From NCBI RefSeq assembly GCF_002735905.1, contig NZ_PEBD01000010.1, forward strand, positions 1,302,001 to 1,366,000: DNA of 64,000 nucleotides. Reading direction: 5' to 3'. Position 1 is the first letter of the stretch. Each line of letters starts with the position of its first letter. The translations under genes were made by a program, and so were the position numbers. Positions 8,414 to 18,096 of this stretch are shown here, piece after piece. Under the pieces are notes generated by a model. The model did not search any database. It saw only the letters and a list, made by a program, of their open reading frames with translations, and was not told where the DNA came from. This stretch comes from Williamsia muralis (GTDB lineage: Bacteria > Actinomycetota > Actinomycetes > Mycobacteriales > Mycobacteriaceae).

Positions 8414-9076
8414 GTGGCGCTGTTCGCCTTCGCGATGGCGGCGGTGTTCGCGGCGACCGACGGGCTCTCCGGTGTGGATTCGCACATCGCATCCACCGAT
8501 GCCCGAGCGGTTCTGGCCGACTTGGCGTTGATCCCGGCACTCGCGGAGCGCCCGGAATCGACCGACTACGAACGCAGCTCCTTCGGCGAGGCGTGGACCG
8601 ACGGTACCGATGCGCGCGGTGCGGGCAACGGATGCGACACCCGCAACGACATCCTTGATCGAGACCTGCGCGACAAGGTGTTCACGGCTATCGACAGTTG
8701 CCCGCGAGCAGTGGCCTCCGGTGAACTACAGAGCCCGTACAGCGGGCGCTGGATTGTCTTCCGGCGGGGCAAAGGGTCCGGCGCCAAGGTGCAGATCGAC
8801 CACATCGTGCCGTTGGCCTACGCATGGTCGATGGGTGCGCGTCGCTGGGAGGCCGTTGTGAGACAACGGTTTGCGAACGATCCCGCGAATCTGGTGGCGG
8901 TCGACGGGGAAGCGAACCAGGACAAGAGCGACAAGCAGCCCTCGCGATGGATGCCCGCCAACGCGGCGTTCCACTGCCAGTATGCGACCCAGTTCGTCAG
9001 GGTGGTGCGAGCGTACGGGCTGTATCTCGACCGCGCGTCGTATCCCGTGCTCCGAAAGGCCCTGGCCACCTGTTGA
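8414..9076 (+). CDS. Secreted HNH endonuclease family protein (DUF1524/GmrSD-C-like)
   Basis: About 220 residues. It begins with a hydrophobic signal-peptide-like segment (VALFAFAMAAVFAATD) followed by an outward domain with QIDHIVPLAYAWSMGARRW, RFANDPANLVAVDGEANQDKSDK and PSRWMPAN, the His-Asn-Asn pattern of the DUF1524/HNH nuclease group found as exported nucleases in actinobacteria. It lies downstream of recG as in mycobacteria. The start is uncertain: GTG 8414 is used, but CTG 8402 would give a lysine-containing signal n-region (LKWW), which suits export better. Nuclease activity is inferred from the family. Confidence 0.8.
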   Translation: MALFAFAMAAVFAATDGLSGVDSHIASTDARAVLADLALIPALAERPESTDYERSSFGEAWTDGTDARGAGNGCDTRNDILDRDLRDKVFTAIDSCPRAVASGELQSPYSGRWIVFRRGKGSGAKVQIDHIVPLAYAWSMGARRWEAVVRQRFANDPANLVAVDGEANQDKSDKQPSRWMPANAAFHCQYATQFVRVVRAYGLYLDRASYPVLRKALATC

Positions 9077-9180
9077 ATGCCGTCCGCAGATCGGGCCGAG
9101 ATACTGGTCGAGCGTGCCTGATCTTCCGCCTTGGGTCAGGACGGCGACAACGGCGCGGTCGTCGGGGGACAATTGCAGAC

Positions 9181-10071
9181 ATGCGTAGTCCCGAGACAGC
9201 AACAGCAACAGCATCGGACGTAGGCTCGTCACTGGTCGCAGTGGTCGGCACGTTGAACCTGGACCTCGTGGTCCGCACCGACCGCCGGCCACGGGTCGGC
9301 GAGACGGTGATGGGCACGAGCTACGTCGAACGGCCCGGCGGTAAAGGGGCGAATCAGGCACTCGCGGCAGCAGACATCGGCCCCACCGCCCTGATCGGTG
9401 CAGTGGGCGACGACGACGCGGGTACAACGATGCGCCGGCACCAGGACGCCGCCGGCGTGGACACCCGCCACGTCGTCGAGATGGCCGGCGCCAGTGGCCG
9501 CGCCGTCATCGAGGTCGATTCCGATGGCGACAACAGCATCATCGTCATCTCCGGTGCCAATGATCGGGTCTCGGCGGACCACGTCACCGCTGCGCTCGAC
9601 GCTCTTGCCCCGAAAGTTGTTCTGACGCAACTCGAATCACCACGATCGGTCACGGCGGCCGTGGTGAAATGGACCGAAGCCGGCGACTGTCGTTTCATTC
9701 TCAACCCCAGCCCGGTCGCCCCGCTGGACGACAACATCTTGAGCGCGGCCGACCCGTTGGTGGTCAACGCGATGGAGGCCGAGTACTACTGCGACGACCG
9801 ACGGCTCACTGATCCCGGTGACATGGCCCGGCGACTCCTGGAGGTGGCGCGCTCGGTGGTCATCACTCTCGGCGCACGCGGCGTGGTGGTTGCCACGGGC
9901 GGCTCGGTCGAGACATTCGACGTCGAGAAGGTGCACGCACATGACACCACGGGAGCCGGTGACCACTTCGTCGGTTCTCTCGCCGCATACCTGGCCGCGG
10001 GATCGGATCTGCAGTCGGCGGCACGCCGGTCCGCAGCCAGAGCGACGGAATACGTCGCTTCCCCCAGGTAA
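9181..10071 (+). CDS. rbsK: Ribokinase (PfkB family)
   Basis: A 296-residue PfkB sugar kinase. The N-terminal signature is NLDLVVRTDRRPRVGETV and RPGGKGANQALAAAD, with GAVGDDDAG; the C-terminal catalytic motif is DTTGAGDHFVGSLAAYLA with the base Asp. These are the ribokinase forms of the motifs, so ribose to ribose-5-phosphate is the best guess. ATG 9181 lies eight bases after a GACAAT -10 box, consistent with a leaderless message; a much longer frame running into the nuclease gene is not credible. No ribose transporter is adjacent. Confidence 0.88.
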   Translation: MRSPETATATASDVGSSLVAVVGTLNLDLVVRTDRRPRVGETVMGTSYVERPGGKGANQALAAADIGPTALIGAVGDDDAGTTMRRHQDAAGVDTRHVVEMAGASGRAVIEVDSDGDNSIIVISGANDRVSADHVTAALDALAPKVVLTQLESPRSVTAAVVKWTEAGDCRFILNPSPVAPLDDNILSAADPLVVNAMEAEYYCDDRRLTDPGDMARRLLEVARSVVITLGARGVVVATGGSVETFDVEKVHAHDTTGAGDHFVGSLAAYLAAGSDLQSAARRSAARATEYVASPR

Positions 10072-10144
10072 GTCTGGCTGCGCGAAGTGGTATCGCCGCT
10101 GCGGTTTCGGCGATACGTTCGGACCCACCCGGCCAAGGAGACAC

Positions 10145-10954
10145 ATGACGAACACAGTGGTGGTGCGCCGCGAAGGATCGGTCACCATGATCGGCATCAA
10201 CCGGCCCGACGTGCGCAACGCCGTCGACGGCGAGACCGCCGCAGCGCTGGCGGACGCCTTTCGCGCATTCGACGCCGACTCCGACGCCGCGGTCGCGGTA
10301 CTGCACGGAGAAGGCGGAACCTTCTGCGCTGGTGCAGATCTCAAAGCGGTCGCGACAGGAGACAAGGTCAACCGGGTGGAGCCCGATGGCGACGGCCCGA
10401 TGGGACCGACGCGAATGCAACTGACCAAACCGGTGATCGCGGCCATCAGCGGACACGCGGTCGCCGGCGGGCTCGAACTGGCTTTGTGGGCCGACATGCG
10501 GATAGCCGAGGACGACGCTGTTCTCGGTGTGTTCTGTCGCCGCTGGGGTGTGCCGCTGATCGACGGCGGCACCGTACGGTTGCCGCGCCTGATCGGCACC
10601 TCGCATGCGATGGACCTCATCCTGACCGGACGAGCGGTCTCGGCGGCGGAAGCTCATCACATCGGCTTGGTGAACAGGGTGGTGCCGCACGGCGAAGCGG
10701 TGCGCGCCGCGAAGCTGCTCGCGCGCGAGATCGCTGCCTTCCCGCAGACGTGTCTACGTCAGGACCGGCTGTCGGTGATCGAGCAGGAAGGTATGACAGA
10801 GAGAGACGCACTGAGCAATGAGTTCGCGCATGGACTGACGTCGTTGGCAAGCGACACCGTGGCCGGCGCTTCGCGGTTCGCAGGGGGAGCGGGCCGCCAT
10901 GGCTCGTTCGACAGCGCACAAGACGGCCGCCAGGATGACGTCGATCAGGGATGA
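10145..10954 (+). CDS. Crotonase family protein, probable non-hydratase
   Basis: A 269-residue crotonase with an AAGGAGA ribosome site before ATG 10145. The oxyanion-hole segments are clear ([13 protein letters not shown] and [14 protein letters not shown]). In the second active-site region it reads [24 protein letters not shown], so neither of the two catalytic glutamates of true enoyl-CoA hydratases seems present. The GVPLIDGGT form occurs in a large actinobacterial subgroup of undefined activity. The C-terminal end (about 25 residues, Gly/Asp/Gln-rich) looks disordered. It sits between ribokinase and proA with no evident pathway link. Confidence 0.82.
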   Translation: MTNTVVVRREGSVTMIGINRPDVRNAVDGETAAALADAFRAFDADSDAAVAVLHGEGGTFCAGADLKAVATGDKVNRVEPDGDGPMGPTRMQLTKPVIAAISGHAVAGGLELALWADMRIAEDDAVLGVFCRRWGVPLIDGGTVRLPRLIGTSHAMDLILTGRAVSAAEAHHIGLVNRVVPHGEAVRAAKLLAREIAAFPQTCLRQDRLSVIEQEGMTERDALSNEFAHGLTSLASDTVAGASRFAGGAGRHGSFDSAQDGRQDDVDQG

Positions 10955-10968
10955 ACTCCCCGAACCCT

Positions 10969-10974
10969 TATCCT
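10969..10974 (+). promoter_or_regulatory. -10 box of leaderless proA promoter
   Basis: TATCCT ends seven bases before the proA ATG, so transcription would begin at or within a base or two of the start codon. It is representative of many starts in this window. Confidence 0.55.
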
Positions 10975-10980
10975 GGACCG

Positions 10981-12246
10981 ATGAGTGCTTCCATCACCAC
11001 TGCGGCTGATGTCGAACAGATCGTTCGTGCCCAGGCGACCGCGGCGAAAGCCGCGTCCAGGGTGCTGGCCCGACTGACGACCATCCAGAAGAACCAGGTG
11101 CTGCATGACGCAGCGGAGGCCCTTCTCGTCCAGACCGATGCCATTCTGGCGGCGAACGCCGGGGATGTCGCCCGGGCCGAGGCTGCGGGTGTGGAGGCCA
11201 GTCTCATCGACCGCCTGCGTCTGACCGCCGACCGCGTCGAGGGCATCGCCCAGGGCCTGCGGCAAGTCGCCGTCCTACCCGATCCGATCGGCGACGTCAT
11301 CCAGGGCAAGACGCTGCCCAACGGGATGCAGTTGCGTCAGGTCCGGGTGCCCCTCGGTGTCGTCGGGATGGTGTACGAGGCGCGGCCCAACGTCACCGTC
11401 GACGCATTCGGCATCGCGCTGAAATCGGGTAACGCAGCGCTGCTTCGTGGGTCGTCGTCCGCGGCGGGTTCGAACGCAGAGCTGGTACGCATCCTGCGCG
11501 AGACGCTGACCGCCGCTGGTGTACCCGCTGATGCCGTCCAACTGCTCCCGTCCGACGACCGGTCGAGTGTGACCCATCTGATCCGGGCTCGTGGACTGGT
11601 CGATGTGGTGATCCCACGTGGTGGTGCAGGGTTGATCAAGGCAGTGGTGGAGAACGCGACCGTGCCGACCATCGAGACCGGTACGGGCAACTGCCACATC
11701 TACATTCACGCCGCCGCCGACCTCGATATGGCCGAGGATCTGGTGATCAACTCCAAGACCCGCCGGCCGAGCGTGTGCAACACCGCGGAGACCGTCTTGG
11801 TCGACCGGGCCATCGCGGAGACCGCACTGCCGCGCCTGACCCAGGTCTTGCAGACCTCGGGGGTGACCATCCACGGGGACGAACCGGGCATGGTTCCGGC
11901 GACCGAGCAGGATTGGGCCGACGAATATCTCACCCTCGACATCGCTGTGAAGATCGTGGGTGGGATCGACGAGGCGATCGACCACATCGACCGGTACGGC
12001 ACCAGCCACACCGAGGCCATCGTCACCACGGATCTCGCTGCCGCCGAAGAGTTCACCAATCGCGTCGATGCTGCCGCTGTGATGGTGAACGCGTCGACCG
12101 CATTCACCGACGGTGAACAATTCGGCTTCGGCGCCGAGATCGGTATCTCCACACAGAAATTGCATGCCCGTGGACCGATGGGGCTCCCGGAACTCACGTC
12201 CACGAAGTGGATCGCGTGGGGGAACGGCCAGACGCGGCCTCGCTGA
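10981..12246 (+). CDS. proA: Gamma-glutamyl phosphate reductase
   Basis: ProA reduces gamma-glutamyl phosphate with NADPH to glutamate semialdehyde in proline synthesis. The 421-residue protein has the aldehyde-dehydrogenase fold: [37 protein letters not shown], and the catalytic cysteine in [14 protein letters not shown] chose ATG 10981 over ATG 10951 because a TATCCT -10 box sits seven bases before it and the shorter protein matches family length. proB is not adjacent. It heads a co-directional run that continues to holA. Confidence 0.95.
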   Translation: MSASITTAADVEQIVRAQATAAKAASRVLARLTTIQKNQVLHDAAEALLVQTDAILAANAGDVARAEAAGVEASLIDRLRLTADRVEGIAQGLRQVAVLPDPIGDVIQGKTLPNGMQLRQVRVPLGVVGMVYEARPNVTVDAFGIALKSGNAALLRGSSSAAGSNAELVRILRETLTAAGVPADAVQLLPSDDRSSVTHLIRARGLVDVVIPRGGAGLIKAVVENATVPTIETGTGNCHIYIHAAADLDMAEDLVINSKTRRPSVCNTAETVLVDRAIAETALPRLTQVLQTSGVTIHGDEPGMVPATEQDWADEYLTLDIAVKIVGGIDEAIDHIDRYGTSHTEAIVTTDLAAAEEFTNRVDAAAVMVNASTAFTDGEQFGFGAEIGISTQKLHARGPMGLPELTSTKWIAWGNGQTRPR

Positions 12247-12297
12247 CCCGGTGGACGAGCCGGCCGACACCTGATTTTCGATCCTGAGGAGTGACCT

Positions 12298-13179
12298 GTG
12301 GGCGTACAGCCTAGTTTCACCGATGTGCCCGGCGTCCGCGAAACGCTCGCCGGGGTCGGTTATCTCGCCGACGACGCGACCTCCACGTCGGTGTTCCTTG
12401 CCGACCGGCTGGGCAAACCGCTCCTGGTCGAGGGACCGGCCGGTGTGGGTAAAACCGAACTCGCCCGCGCCATCTCGCAGTCGACGAACGCCGATCTGGT
12501 GCGACTGCAGTGCTATGAGGGCATCGACGAGGCTCGCGCACTGTATGAGTGGAATCACGCCAAGCAGATCCTCGCCATCCAGGCGACAGGGCAGCGCGGA
12601 TGGGACGAGACGAAAGCCGACATCTTCTCGGACGAGTTCCTCCTGCCCCGGCCACTGCTGAAAGCGATTTCGCAGCCCGGCCCGACGGTGCTGCTGATCG
12701 ATGAGGTCGACAAGGCCGACGTCGACATCGAGGGCCTGCTGCTCGAGGTGCTCAGCGACTTCGCGATCACCATTCCGGAGATGGGCACCGTGACCGCCGA
12801 CCGGCGGCCCATCGTCCTGCTCACCTCCAACGCGACGCGCGAACTGTCCGAAGCCCTCAAGCGACGCTGCCTGTACCTCTACATCGACTTCCCCGATGCG
12901 GTCCGCGAGCGCGAGATCCTCGCCAGTCGCGTCCCGCAGCTCGCCGAATCCGTCGCGAAGGAACTGGTGCGCATCATCGGAGTTCTCCGCACCCTCGACA
13001 TTCGTAAGAAGCCATCGGTTGCCGAGACGATCGACTGGGCCAACACCTTGCTGGCCTTGGGAGTGGGGGAGAAGCCCGGGTCACGGATCGACGACGGGGT
13101 CATCGCGAAGACCCTCGGCGTGGTCCTCAAACATCGTCCCGACCTGGCCACCGCGCTCAAAGAGCTGAAGTTGAGCTGA
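12298..13179 (+). CDS. MoxR-family AAA+ ATPase
   Basis: A 293-residue AAA+ protein with Walker A GPAGVGKTE, Walker B VLLIDEVDKAD and sensor LLTSNATRELSEALKRRC, followed by a helical lid. MoxR ATPases act as chaperones that remodel or insert cofactors into partner proteins, typically with a von Willebrand factor A partner encoded next door, as is the case here. The GTG start follows GAGGAGTGACCT. The stop is eight bases before the VWA gene. The client protein is unknown. Confidence 0.92.
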   Translation: MGVQPSFTDVPGVRETLAGVGYLADDATSTSVFLADRLGKPLLVEGPAGVGKTELARAISQSTNADLVRLQCYEGIDEARALYEWNHAKQILAIQATGQRGWDETKADIFSDEFLLPRPLLKAISQPGPTVLLIDEVDKADVDIEGLLLEVLSDFAITIPEMGTVTADRRPIVLLTSNATRELSEALKRRCLYLYIDFPDAVREREILASRVPQLAESVAKELVRIIGVLRTLDIRKKPSVAETIDWANTLLALGVGEKPGSRIDDGVIAKTLGVVLKHRPDLATALKELKLS

Positions 13180-13187
13180 GCGCGCCC

Positions 13188-14582
13188 GTGGATGCCCCGT
13201 TCATCAGCCAGCTCACCGGATTCGTGGATGATCTGCGGGCCCGCGGCATCGTCGTCGGACCGGCCAACCTGATCGATGCGGGCCAGGCGACGGAAGTGCT
13301 GGATCTGCTCGACCGGGACAGCTTCCGTGAGGGCATGGCGTGCACACTCCTGCACGACAACGGACATCGCAGAGTGTTCGATTCGGTCTTCGACCTCTGG
13401 TTCCCGTTGGGCATGGGCGAACGCAGCGGCGTCGACGACGACGCCTTCGCCCCTGACGCCGAGGGGAACATCGACGTGGACGCGGTGCGTGAACGGCTCG
13501 CCGAGTTGCTAGCGGACGACTCACCGCAGGCGCAGGCCGAACTCGCCGCCTTCGCGGCGATGGCTGTGGCGCAGCTCGGCAGTTACCGATCCAATCGCGG
13601 TCCGGCGTTCTCGACATATCAGGCGATGTCGACGATCAATCCCCAGACCCTGATCGCGCAGATCGCCGCCGCCATGGCGGCCGGCGCGGGCGACGAGACC
13701 GCCGGCACCGAACCGCTGTACCGGCGGGCAGCGGCCGACCGGGTACAGAAGTTCAGGTCGTTGATCGAAGCGGAGACCAGGCGCCGGATGGCCCAGCGGA
13801 ACGGCCGCGAGCAGGTCTCGCAGTACGCGGTCCCCAATCTTCCCGAACGGGTCAATTTCCTCTCTGCCGGCGCAGCTGATCTCGCGGAGGTCCGTCGCAC
13901 CATCGCTCCGCTGGCACGGCTACTGGCAGCGCGCCTCGAGATCCGCAGGCGACGCGCCCACCGTGGCTCGATCGACGTACGCAAAACGTTGCGGGCGTCG
14001 ATGTCCACCGGCGGTGTGCCCATCGACCTGGTGCGCCGCAAACCTCGGCCCGGCAGGCCCGAATTGGTTGTCCTGTGTGATGTCTCGGGCTCGGTGGCCG
14101 GGTTCTCGCAGTTCACCCTGCAGCTCGTCTACGCCCTACGCCAACAGTTCTCGAAGGTCAGGGTGTTCGCGTTCGTCGACACCGTGGATGAGGTCACCGA
14201 GCATTTCGACGGGCCCGATCTCGACTTCGCGACAGCTGTTCGCGAGATGCTCGCCGGCGCCCGATTAATCACCCGCGACGGTCACTCGGACTACGGTCAC
14301 GCGTTCGGCGGGTTTGCGGACGACCACCTGGATGCCCTCACGCGCCGGGGCGCACTGCTGATCCTGGGCGACGGGCGCAACAACTACCACGACCCCCAAC
14401 TCGACGCGCTCACGCGCATGGTCGAGAGCACCCGGCATGCCTATTGGCTCAATCCGGAAGCCGCGGTGAACTGGGACACGGGGGACTCGGTGGCCGGCAC
14501 CTACTCGGCGGTCATCGAGATGCACGAATGTCGCAATGCCGGCCAACTCGCCAAGGTCATCGCCAACCTGCTGCCGGTCTGA
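13188..14582 (+). CDS. VWA domain (CoxE-like) protein, MoxR partner
   Basis: A 464-residue protein with a helical N-terminal part and a C-terminal von Willebrand factor A domain. The MIDAS metal-binding sequence DVSGSV is intact (LVVLCDVSGSVAGFSQFTL), followed by FAFVDTVDEV and the later acidic LILGDGRNN. This is the CoxE/YehP-like partner of the MoxR ATPase immediately upstream. It probably presents metal-dependent protein contacts to the ATPase. The GTG start lacks a strong ribosome site, which fits coupling to the upstream gene eight bases away. Confidence 0.88.
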   Translation: MDAPFISQLTGFVDDLRARGIVVGPANLIDAGQATEVLDLLDRDSFREGMACTLLHDNGHRRVFDSVFDLWFPLGMGERSGVDDDAFAPDAEGNIDVDAVRERLAELLADDSPQAQAELAAFAAMAVAQLGSYRSNRGPAFSTYQAMSTINPQTLIAQIAAAMAAGAGDETAGTEPLYRRAAADRVQKFRSLIEAETRRRMAQRNGREQVSQYAVPNLPERVNFLSAGAADLAEVRRTIAPLARLLAARLEIRRRRAHRGSIDVRKTLRASMSTGGVPIDLVRRKPRPGRPELVVLCDVSGSVAGFSQFTLQLVYALRQQFSKVRVFAFVDTVDEVTEHFDGPDLDFATAVREMLAGARLITRDGHSDYGHAFGGFADDHLDALTRRGALLILGDGRNNYHDPQLDALTRMVESTRHAYWLNPEAAVNWDTGDSVAGTYSAVIEMHECRNAGQLAKVIANLLPV

Positions 14583-14621
14583 TCTGCTGTGGACCTCACG
14601 TGCTCAGTACACTCAGCCCCT

Positions 14622-15278
14622 ATGCCCGAGATCGCGCCAGACCGACAGCAGCCGCGCGGTCGACGGATCGGGGTGATGGGCGGCACTTTCGACCCGATCC
14701 ACAACGGTCACCTGGTGGCGGCGAGTGAGGTCGCCGACCGGTTCGAACTGGACGAGGTCATCTTTGTCCCCACCGGACGACCGTGGCAGAAGAACCGGTC
14801 GGACCGGAACGTGAGCCCACCGGAAGACCGCTACCTGATGACGGTGATCGCCACCGCGGCCAACCCCCGGTTCTCGGTGAGTCGGGTCGACATCGATCGC
14901 CACGGGGACACGTACACCGTCGACACCCTTCGCGACCTGCACACCCTCAACCCGGACGCGGAGTTGTTCTTCATCACCGGCGCCGACGCGTTGGCATCGA
15001 TCCTGTCGTGGCAGAACTGGGAGGGTCTGTTCGAGTTCGCCAGCTTCGTCGGCGTGAGTCGGCCAGGGTATGAACTCGGCGCCGCGCATCTCGACCAGCA
15101 CCTCGACAAGCTGCCGCCCGATACCCTTCATCTGATGGAGATACCGGCGCTGGCCATTTCTTCGACCGACTGCCGGATGCGAGCCGGCACCGGCCGACCG
15201 GTGTGGTACCTCGTTCCCGACGGGGTGGTTCAGTACATCAGCAAGCGAAAGTTATACCAATCGAAAGGCATTCAGTGA
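14622..15278 (+). CDS. nadD: Nicotinate-nucleotide adenylyltransferase
   Basis: NadD adenylylates nicotinate mononucleotide to deamido-NAD. The 218-residue protein has [17 protein letters not shown] (the HxGH nucleotidyltransferase motif), [10 protein letters not shown] and the C-terminal SSTDCR (ISSTxIR-like) motif. ATG 14622 was chosen over GTG 14589: it follows a TACACT -10 box by nine bases and gives the family's usual length. The stop overlaps the rsfS start (GTGA). Confidence 0.95.
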   Translation: MPEIAPDRQQPRGRRIGVMGGTFDPIHNGHLVAASEVADRFELDEVIFVPTGRPWQKNRSDRNVSPPEDRYLMTVIATAANPRFSVSRVDIDRHGDTYTVDTLRDLHTLNPDAELFFITGADALASILSWQNWEGLFEFASFVGVSRPGYELGAAHLDQHLDKLPPDTLHLMEIPALAISSTDCRMRAGTGRPVWYLVPDGVVQYISKRKLYQSKGIQ

Positions 15279-15682
15279 CAGCGTCATCCGAGGCGGTTTC
15301 CATGGCAACCGTGGCCGCCCACGCGGCCGCCGACAAGTTGGCCGCCAACGTCATCGTGATCGACGTGTCCGAACAGCTCGTGATCACCGACTGTTTCGTG
15401 ATCGCATCGGCCGACAACGAACGTCAGGTCGCGTCGATCGCCGACGAGATCGAAGAAAAGCTCCGCGAGGCCGGCAACAAGCCTGTCCGTCGGGAGGGGA
15501 CCAGAGAAGGCCGCTGGACCCTTCTCGACTACATCGATGTGGTGATCCACGTGCTGCACAACGAGGAGCGTGAGTTCTACGCTCTCGAACGACTGTGGAA
15601 AGACTGCCCGATCATCGAGATCCCCGGAATCGAGTCCAGTGTGGAAGCCGGTGACAGCGATCGGGGTGACCTTGGTGAATGA
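15275..15682 (+). CDS. rsfS: Ribosome silencing factor RsfS (Iojap family)
   Basis: RsfS binds L14 and blocks subunit joining when nutrients are short. The 135-residue protein shows the family core: [55 protein letters not shown] and the [11 protein letters not shown] ending. The GTG start overlaps the nadD stop by four bases and has AAAGG upstream. A frame extending 24 residues into nadD is an artefact. The gene after it overlaps its last eight bases. Confidence 0.95.
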   Translation: MTASSEAVSMATVAAHAAADKLAANVIVIDVSEQLVITDCFVIASADNERQVASIADEIEEKLREAGNKPVRREGTREGRWTLLDYIDVVIHVLHNEEREFYALERLWKDCPIIEIPGIESSVEAGDSDRGDLGE

Positions 15683-16391
15683 GTCGATTCGGCCGGACGG
15701 TCACGACTCGAGCATCGAACGGATGACCCCGGTTGTACGACGACTGCTTCTCCTGCGTCACGGTCAGACCGACTACAACGCAGGCAGTCGCATGCAGGGA
15801 CAACTCGACACCGACCTGTCCGAACTCGGAGTCCGGCAGGCCGCCGCGGCGGCGAAGGTGCTGGCTGCGCGCGGCCCTCGGTTGATCATCTCGTCTGATC
15901 TGAGGCGGGCCCGCGACACTGCGGCCGCCCTGGCGGATCAGGTGGGTGTGGAGGTTGCCACGGATCGGCGTCTGCGCGAAACCCATCTCGGTGAGTGGCA
16001 GGGTCTGACCCACCATGAAGTGGATGCGCAGATGCCCGGGGCCCGCAAGGTGTGGCGCGACGATGCCTCATGGCGACCGCCCGGTGGCGAGAGTCGCACC
16101 GATGTGGCGCAGCGCAGCATGCCGGTGGTCGACGAACTCGTGGCCGAGTTGGGGGACTGGGGTCGCGGAGACGACGCGGACGCCCCCGTGGTCCTGGTTG
16201 CTCACGGCGGGGTCATCGCTGCGATGACTGCGGGCCTGCTGCGGTTGCCGGTGAGCCACTGGCCCGTGCTCGGGGGTCTCGCCAACACGAGTTGGGTCCA
16301 GCTGAGCGGTCACGGCGCCGACGACGAGACCACGTGGCGGCTCGATGTGTGGAACGCATCGGCCGAGGTCGCCGACGACGCGGTGCAGTGA
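15675..16391 (+). CDS. gpgP: Glucosyl-3-phosphoglycerate phosphatase GpgP
   Basis: A histidine phosphatase with the phosphohistidine motif [19 protein letters not shown], the acid/base region [17 protein letters not shown] and the second histidine in [17 protein letters not shown]. Its sequence and its place between rsfS and octT match mycobacterial GpgP, which dephosphorylates glucosyl-3-phosphoglycerate in the methylglucose lipopolysaccharide pathway. GTG 15675 overlaps rsfS by eight bases; ATG 15723 ([14 protein letters not shown]) is an equally possible start and gives a protein closer to the M. tuberculosis length. Confidence 0.88.
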   Translation: MNESIRPDGHDSSIERMTPVVRRLLLLRHGQTDYNAGSRMQGQLDTDLSELGVRQAAAAAKVLAARGPRLIISSDLRRARDTAAALADQVGVEVATDRRLRETHLGEWQGLTHHEVDAQMPGARKVWRDDASWRPPGGESRTDVAQRSMPVVDELVAELGDWGRGDDADAPVVLVAHGGVIAAMTAGLLRLPVSHWPVLGGLANTSWVQLSGHGADDETTWRLDVWNASAEVADDAVQ

Positions 16392-16398
16392 CCGGTTG

Positions 16399-17160
16399 AT
16401 GAGTTCAAGCGACGGCAACTCGCCGAGTCGACCGCCGGACCGCGACAGCCTGCTGGTCCTGTCCGACTCGCTGGCCTACTACGGACCCACCGGTGGTCTA
16501 CCTGCCGATGACACCCGGATCTGGCCGGTTCTGGCGGCCGATCGCCTGGATCTGCGTCTGGAGTTGTTCGGGCGCATCGGGTGGACCAGCCGTGACGTGT
16601 GGTGGGCCCTCACCCAGGACCCGCGGATCTGGTCGGCAGTTCCGAGGGCCAAGGCCGTGGTGTTCGCCTTCGGCGGGATGGATTCGTTGCCGTCCCCACT
16701 TCCGACGGCGCTACGTGAGCAGATTCGGTACATCCGTCCTCCGGCACTGCGGCAGCAGGTGCGCAACGCATACGGGTGGCTGCAGCCGCGACTCTCGCCG
16801 CTCGGATGGCCGTTGGCGTTGCCGCCCGCGTTGACCACCGACTACCTGACGAAGATCCACGAGGCCTTGGTCGCGGTTCGACCCGACCTTCCGGTGGTCG
16901 CCTGCCTGCCGTCCACCCATCGGAGTCCGTACTACGGGAATGTGCATGCCGGGCGACCCAAAACCGTTGGCGCGATCACTGATTGGGCGACGCAGGCGCA
17001 GGTGCCCCTGGTCGACCTGCTGGAGCCGACGGCACGCCACTTCGATGACGGTGAAGGCAACCCGGACGGGATCCACTGGGGGTTCGGCTGTCATCTGGAG
17101 GTGGCCGACCTGGTGGGCGATGCCGTCGCCGCCGCCACCGCGACTAGCGTGGCACTGTGA
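16399..17160 (+). CDS. octT: Diglucosylglycerate octanoyltransferase OctT
   Basis: A 253-residue SGNH-fold protein ([21 protein letters not shown] with the nucleophilic serine; [10 protein letters not shown] near the C-terminus with the catalytic Asp/His). It strongly resembles the mycobacterial octanoyltransferase that acylates diglucosylglycerate early in methylglucose lipopolysaccharide synthesis, and it sits next to gpgP as there. This implies the organism makes MGLP-type polysaccharide. ATG 16399 begins seven bases after the gpgP stop; the longer frame into gpgP is rejected. Confidence 0.9.
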   Translation: MSSSDGNSPSRPPDRDSLLVLSDSLAYYGPTGGLPADDTRIWPVLAADRLDLRLELFGRIGWTSRDVWWALTQDPRIWSAVPRAKAVVFAFGGMDSLPSPLPTALREQIRYIRPPALRQQVRNAYGWLQPRLSPLGWPLALPPALTTDYLTKIHEALVAVRPDLPVVACLPSTHRSPYYGNVHAGRPKTVGAITDWATQAQVPLVDLLEPTARHFDDGEGNPDGIHWGFGCHLEVADLVGDAVAAATATSVAL

Positions 17161-18005
17161 CCGTCACCATCGTCACCGACTCGTCGGCCCGCCTACCCGC
17201 GCCGATCCGCGAGCGGTACCGCATCGAGCAAGTACCCATGCATGTGCTGACCGCCGATCAGGATCTGCTCGAGGATGTCGACGACATCGGCCCGGACATC
17301 TTCAACGATCCTCAGACCACCACATCCGGCGTCTCCCCGGCAGACCTCGAGGCTGCCTATGAGAAAGCGGTCGACCTCAGCGACGGAGACGGCGTGATCG
17401 CCGTGCATCTGTCGCGGCGGTTCAGTGGGACGTGGGGCTCGGCGAGACTGGCGGCCGAGAAGTTCCAGGGCCGCATCCGAGTGGTCGATTCTCGCACCGT
17501 GGGGCTGGGGGTCGGGTTTGCGGCGATCGCCGCCGCGCAGACCGCGGAAACCGGCGCCGACATGGACCGGGCGTATGAGGCAGCGATCCGGGTGGGGTCC
17601 ACCACGGAGTGCCTACTGTGCGTACAACAACTCGAGAACCTGCGGTCGAGTGGCCGCATCGGTGCCACCACCCGCCTGTTCGCCTCGGCCCTCGCGATCA
17701 AACCGATACTTCGGGTGGTCGATGGCACGCTTGCGCTGAAGGAAAAACAGCGAACCATGTCCAAGGCGATCGCCAAGATGATCGACACGGCCGTGGACGT
17801 CGCCGAACGCCGCCCCATCACGCTGGGTGTACAGCATTGCGACGCACCCGAATTGGCCGAGCAGATCATCGACTCCCTGCAGTCCAAGCTCACCATCACC
17901 TCACTGGTGCAATCCGACCTCGGGCCCGTGTTGTCGCGACATGTGGGGAGCGGTGCGGTGGGGATCGCTGTGACAACGTCGCTCGACCACATCGACGTCG
18001 ACTGA
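17157..18005 (+). CDS. DegV family fatty-acid-binding protein
   Basis: A 282-residue DegV protein: [12 protein letters not shown] at the N-terminus, [18 protein letters not shown] and [17 protein letters not shown] in the lipid-binding region, [11 protein letters not shown], then [23 protein letters not shown]. DegV/FakB proteins hold a single fatty acid for phosphorylation by a FakA-type kinase, and such a candidate lies at 4.4 kb. The GTG start overlaps octT by four bases. Confidence 0.9.
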   Translation: MTVTIVTDSSARLPAPIRERYRIEQVPMHVLTADQDLLEDVDDIGPDIFNDPQTTTSGVSPADLEAAYEKAVDLSDGDGVIAVHLSRRFSGTWGSARLAAEKFQGRIRVVDSRTVGLGVGFAAIAAAQTAETGADMDRAYEAAIRVGSTTECLLCVQQLENLRSSGRIGATTRLFASALAIKPILRVVDGTLALKEKQRTMSKAIAKMIDTAVDVAERRPITLGVQHCDAPELAEQIIDSLQSKLTITSLVQSDLGPVLSRHVGSGAVGIAVTTSLDHIDVD

Positions 18006-18096
18006 CTTTGTCAACACTCGACGGGTTGTGCACAGCCCCGCGTCGCCGGGCCGCGTTCTGATCTGAACGCAGAGATCTGCCTCCTACCGTTCGGGT

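Noticed and set aside
18053-18070. GCGTTC-n6-GAACGC hairpin after degV
   Set aside because: Only six pairs, no T run, and comEA begins soon after on the same strand; too weak to call a terminator.
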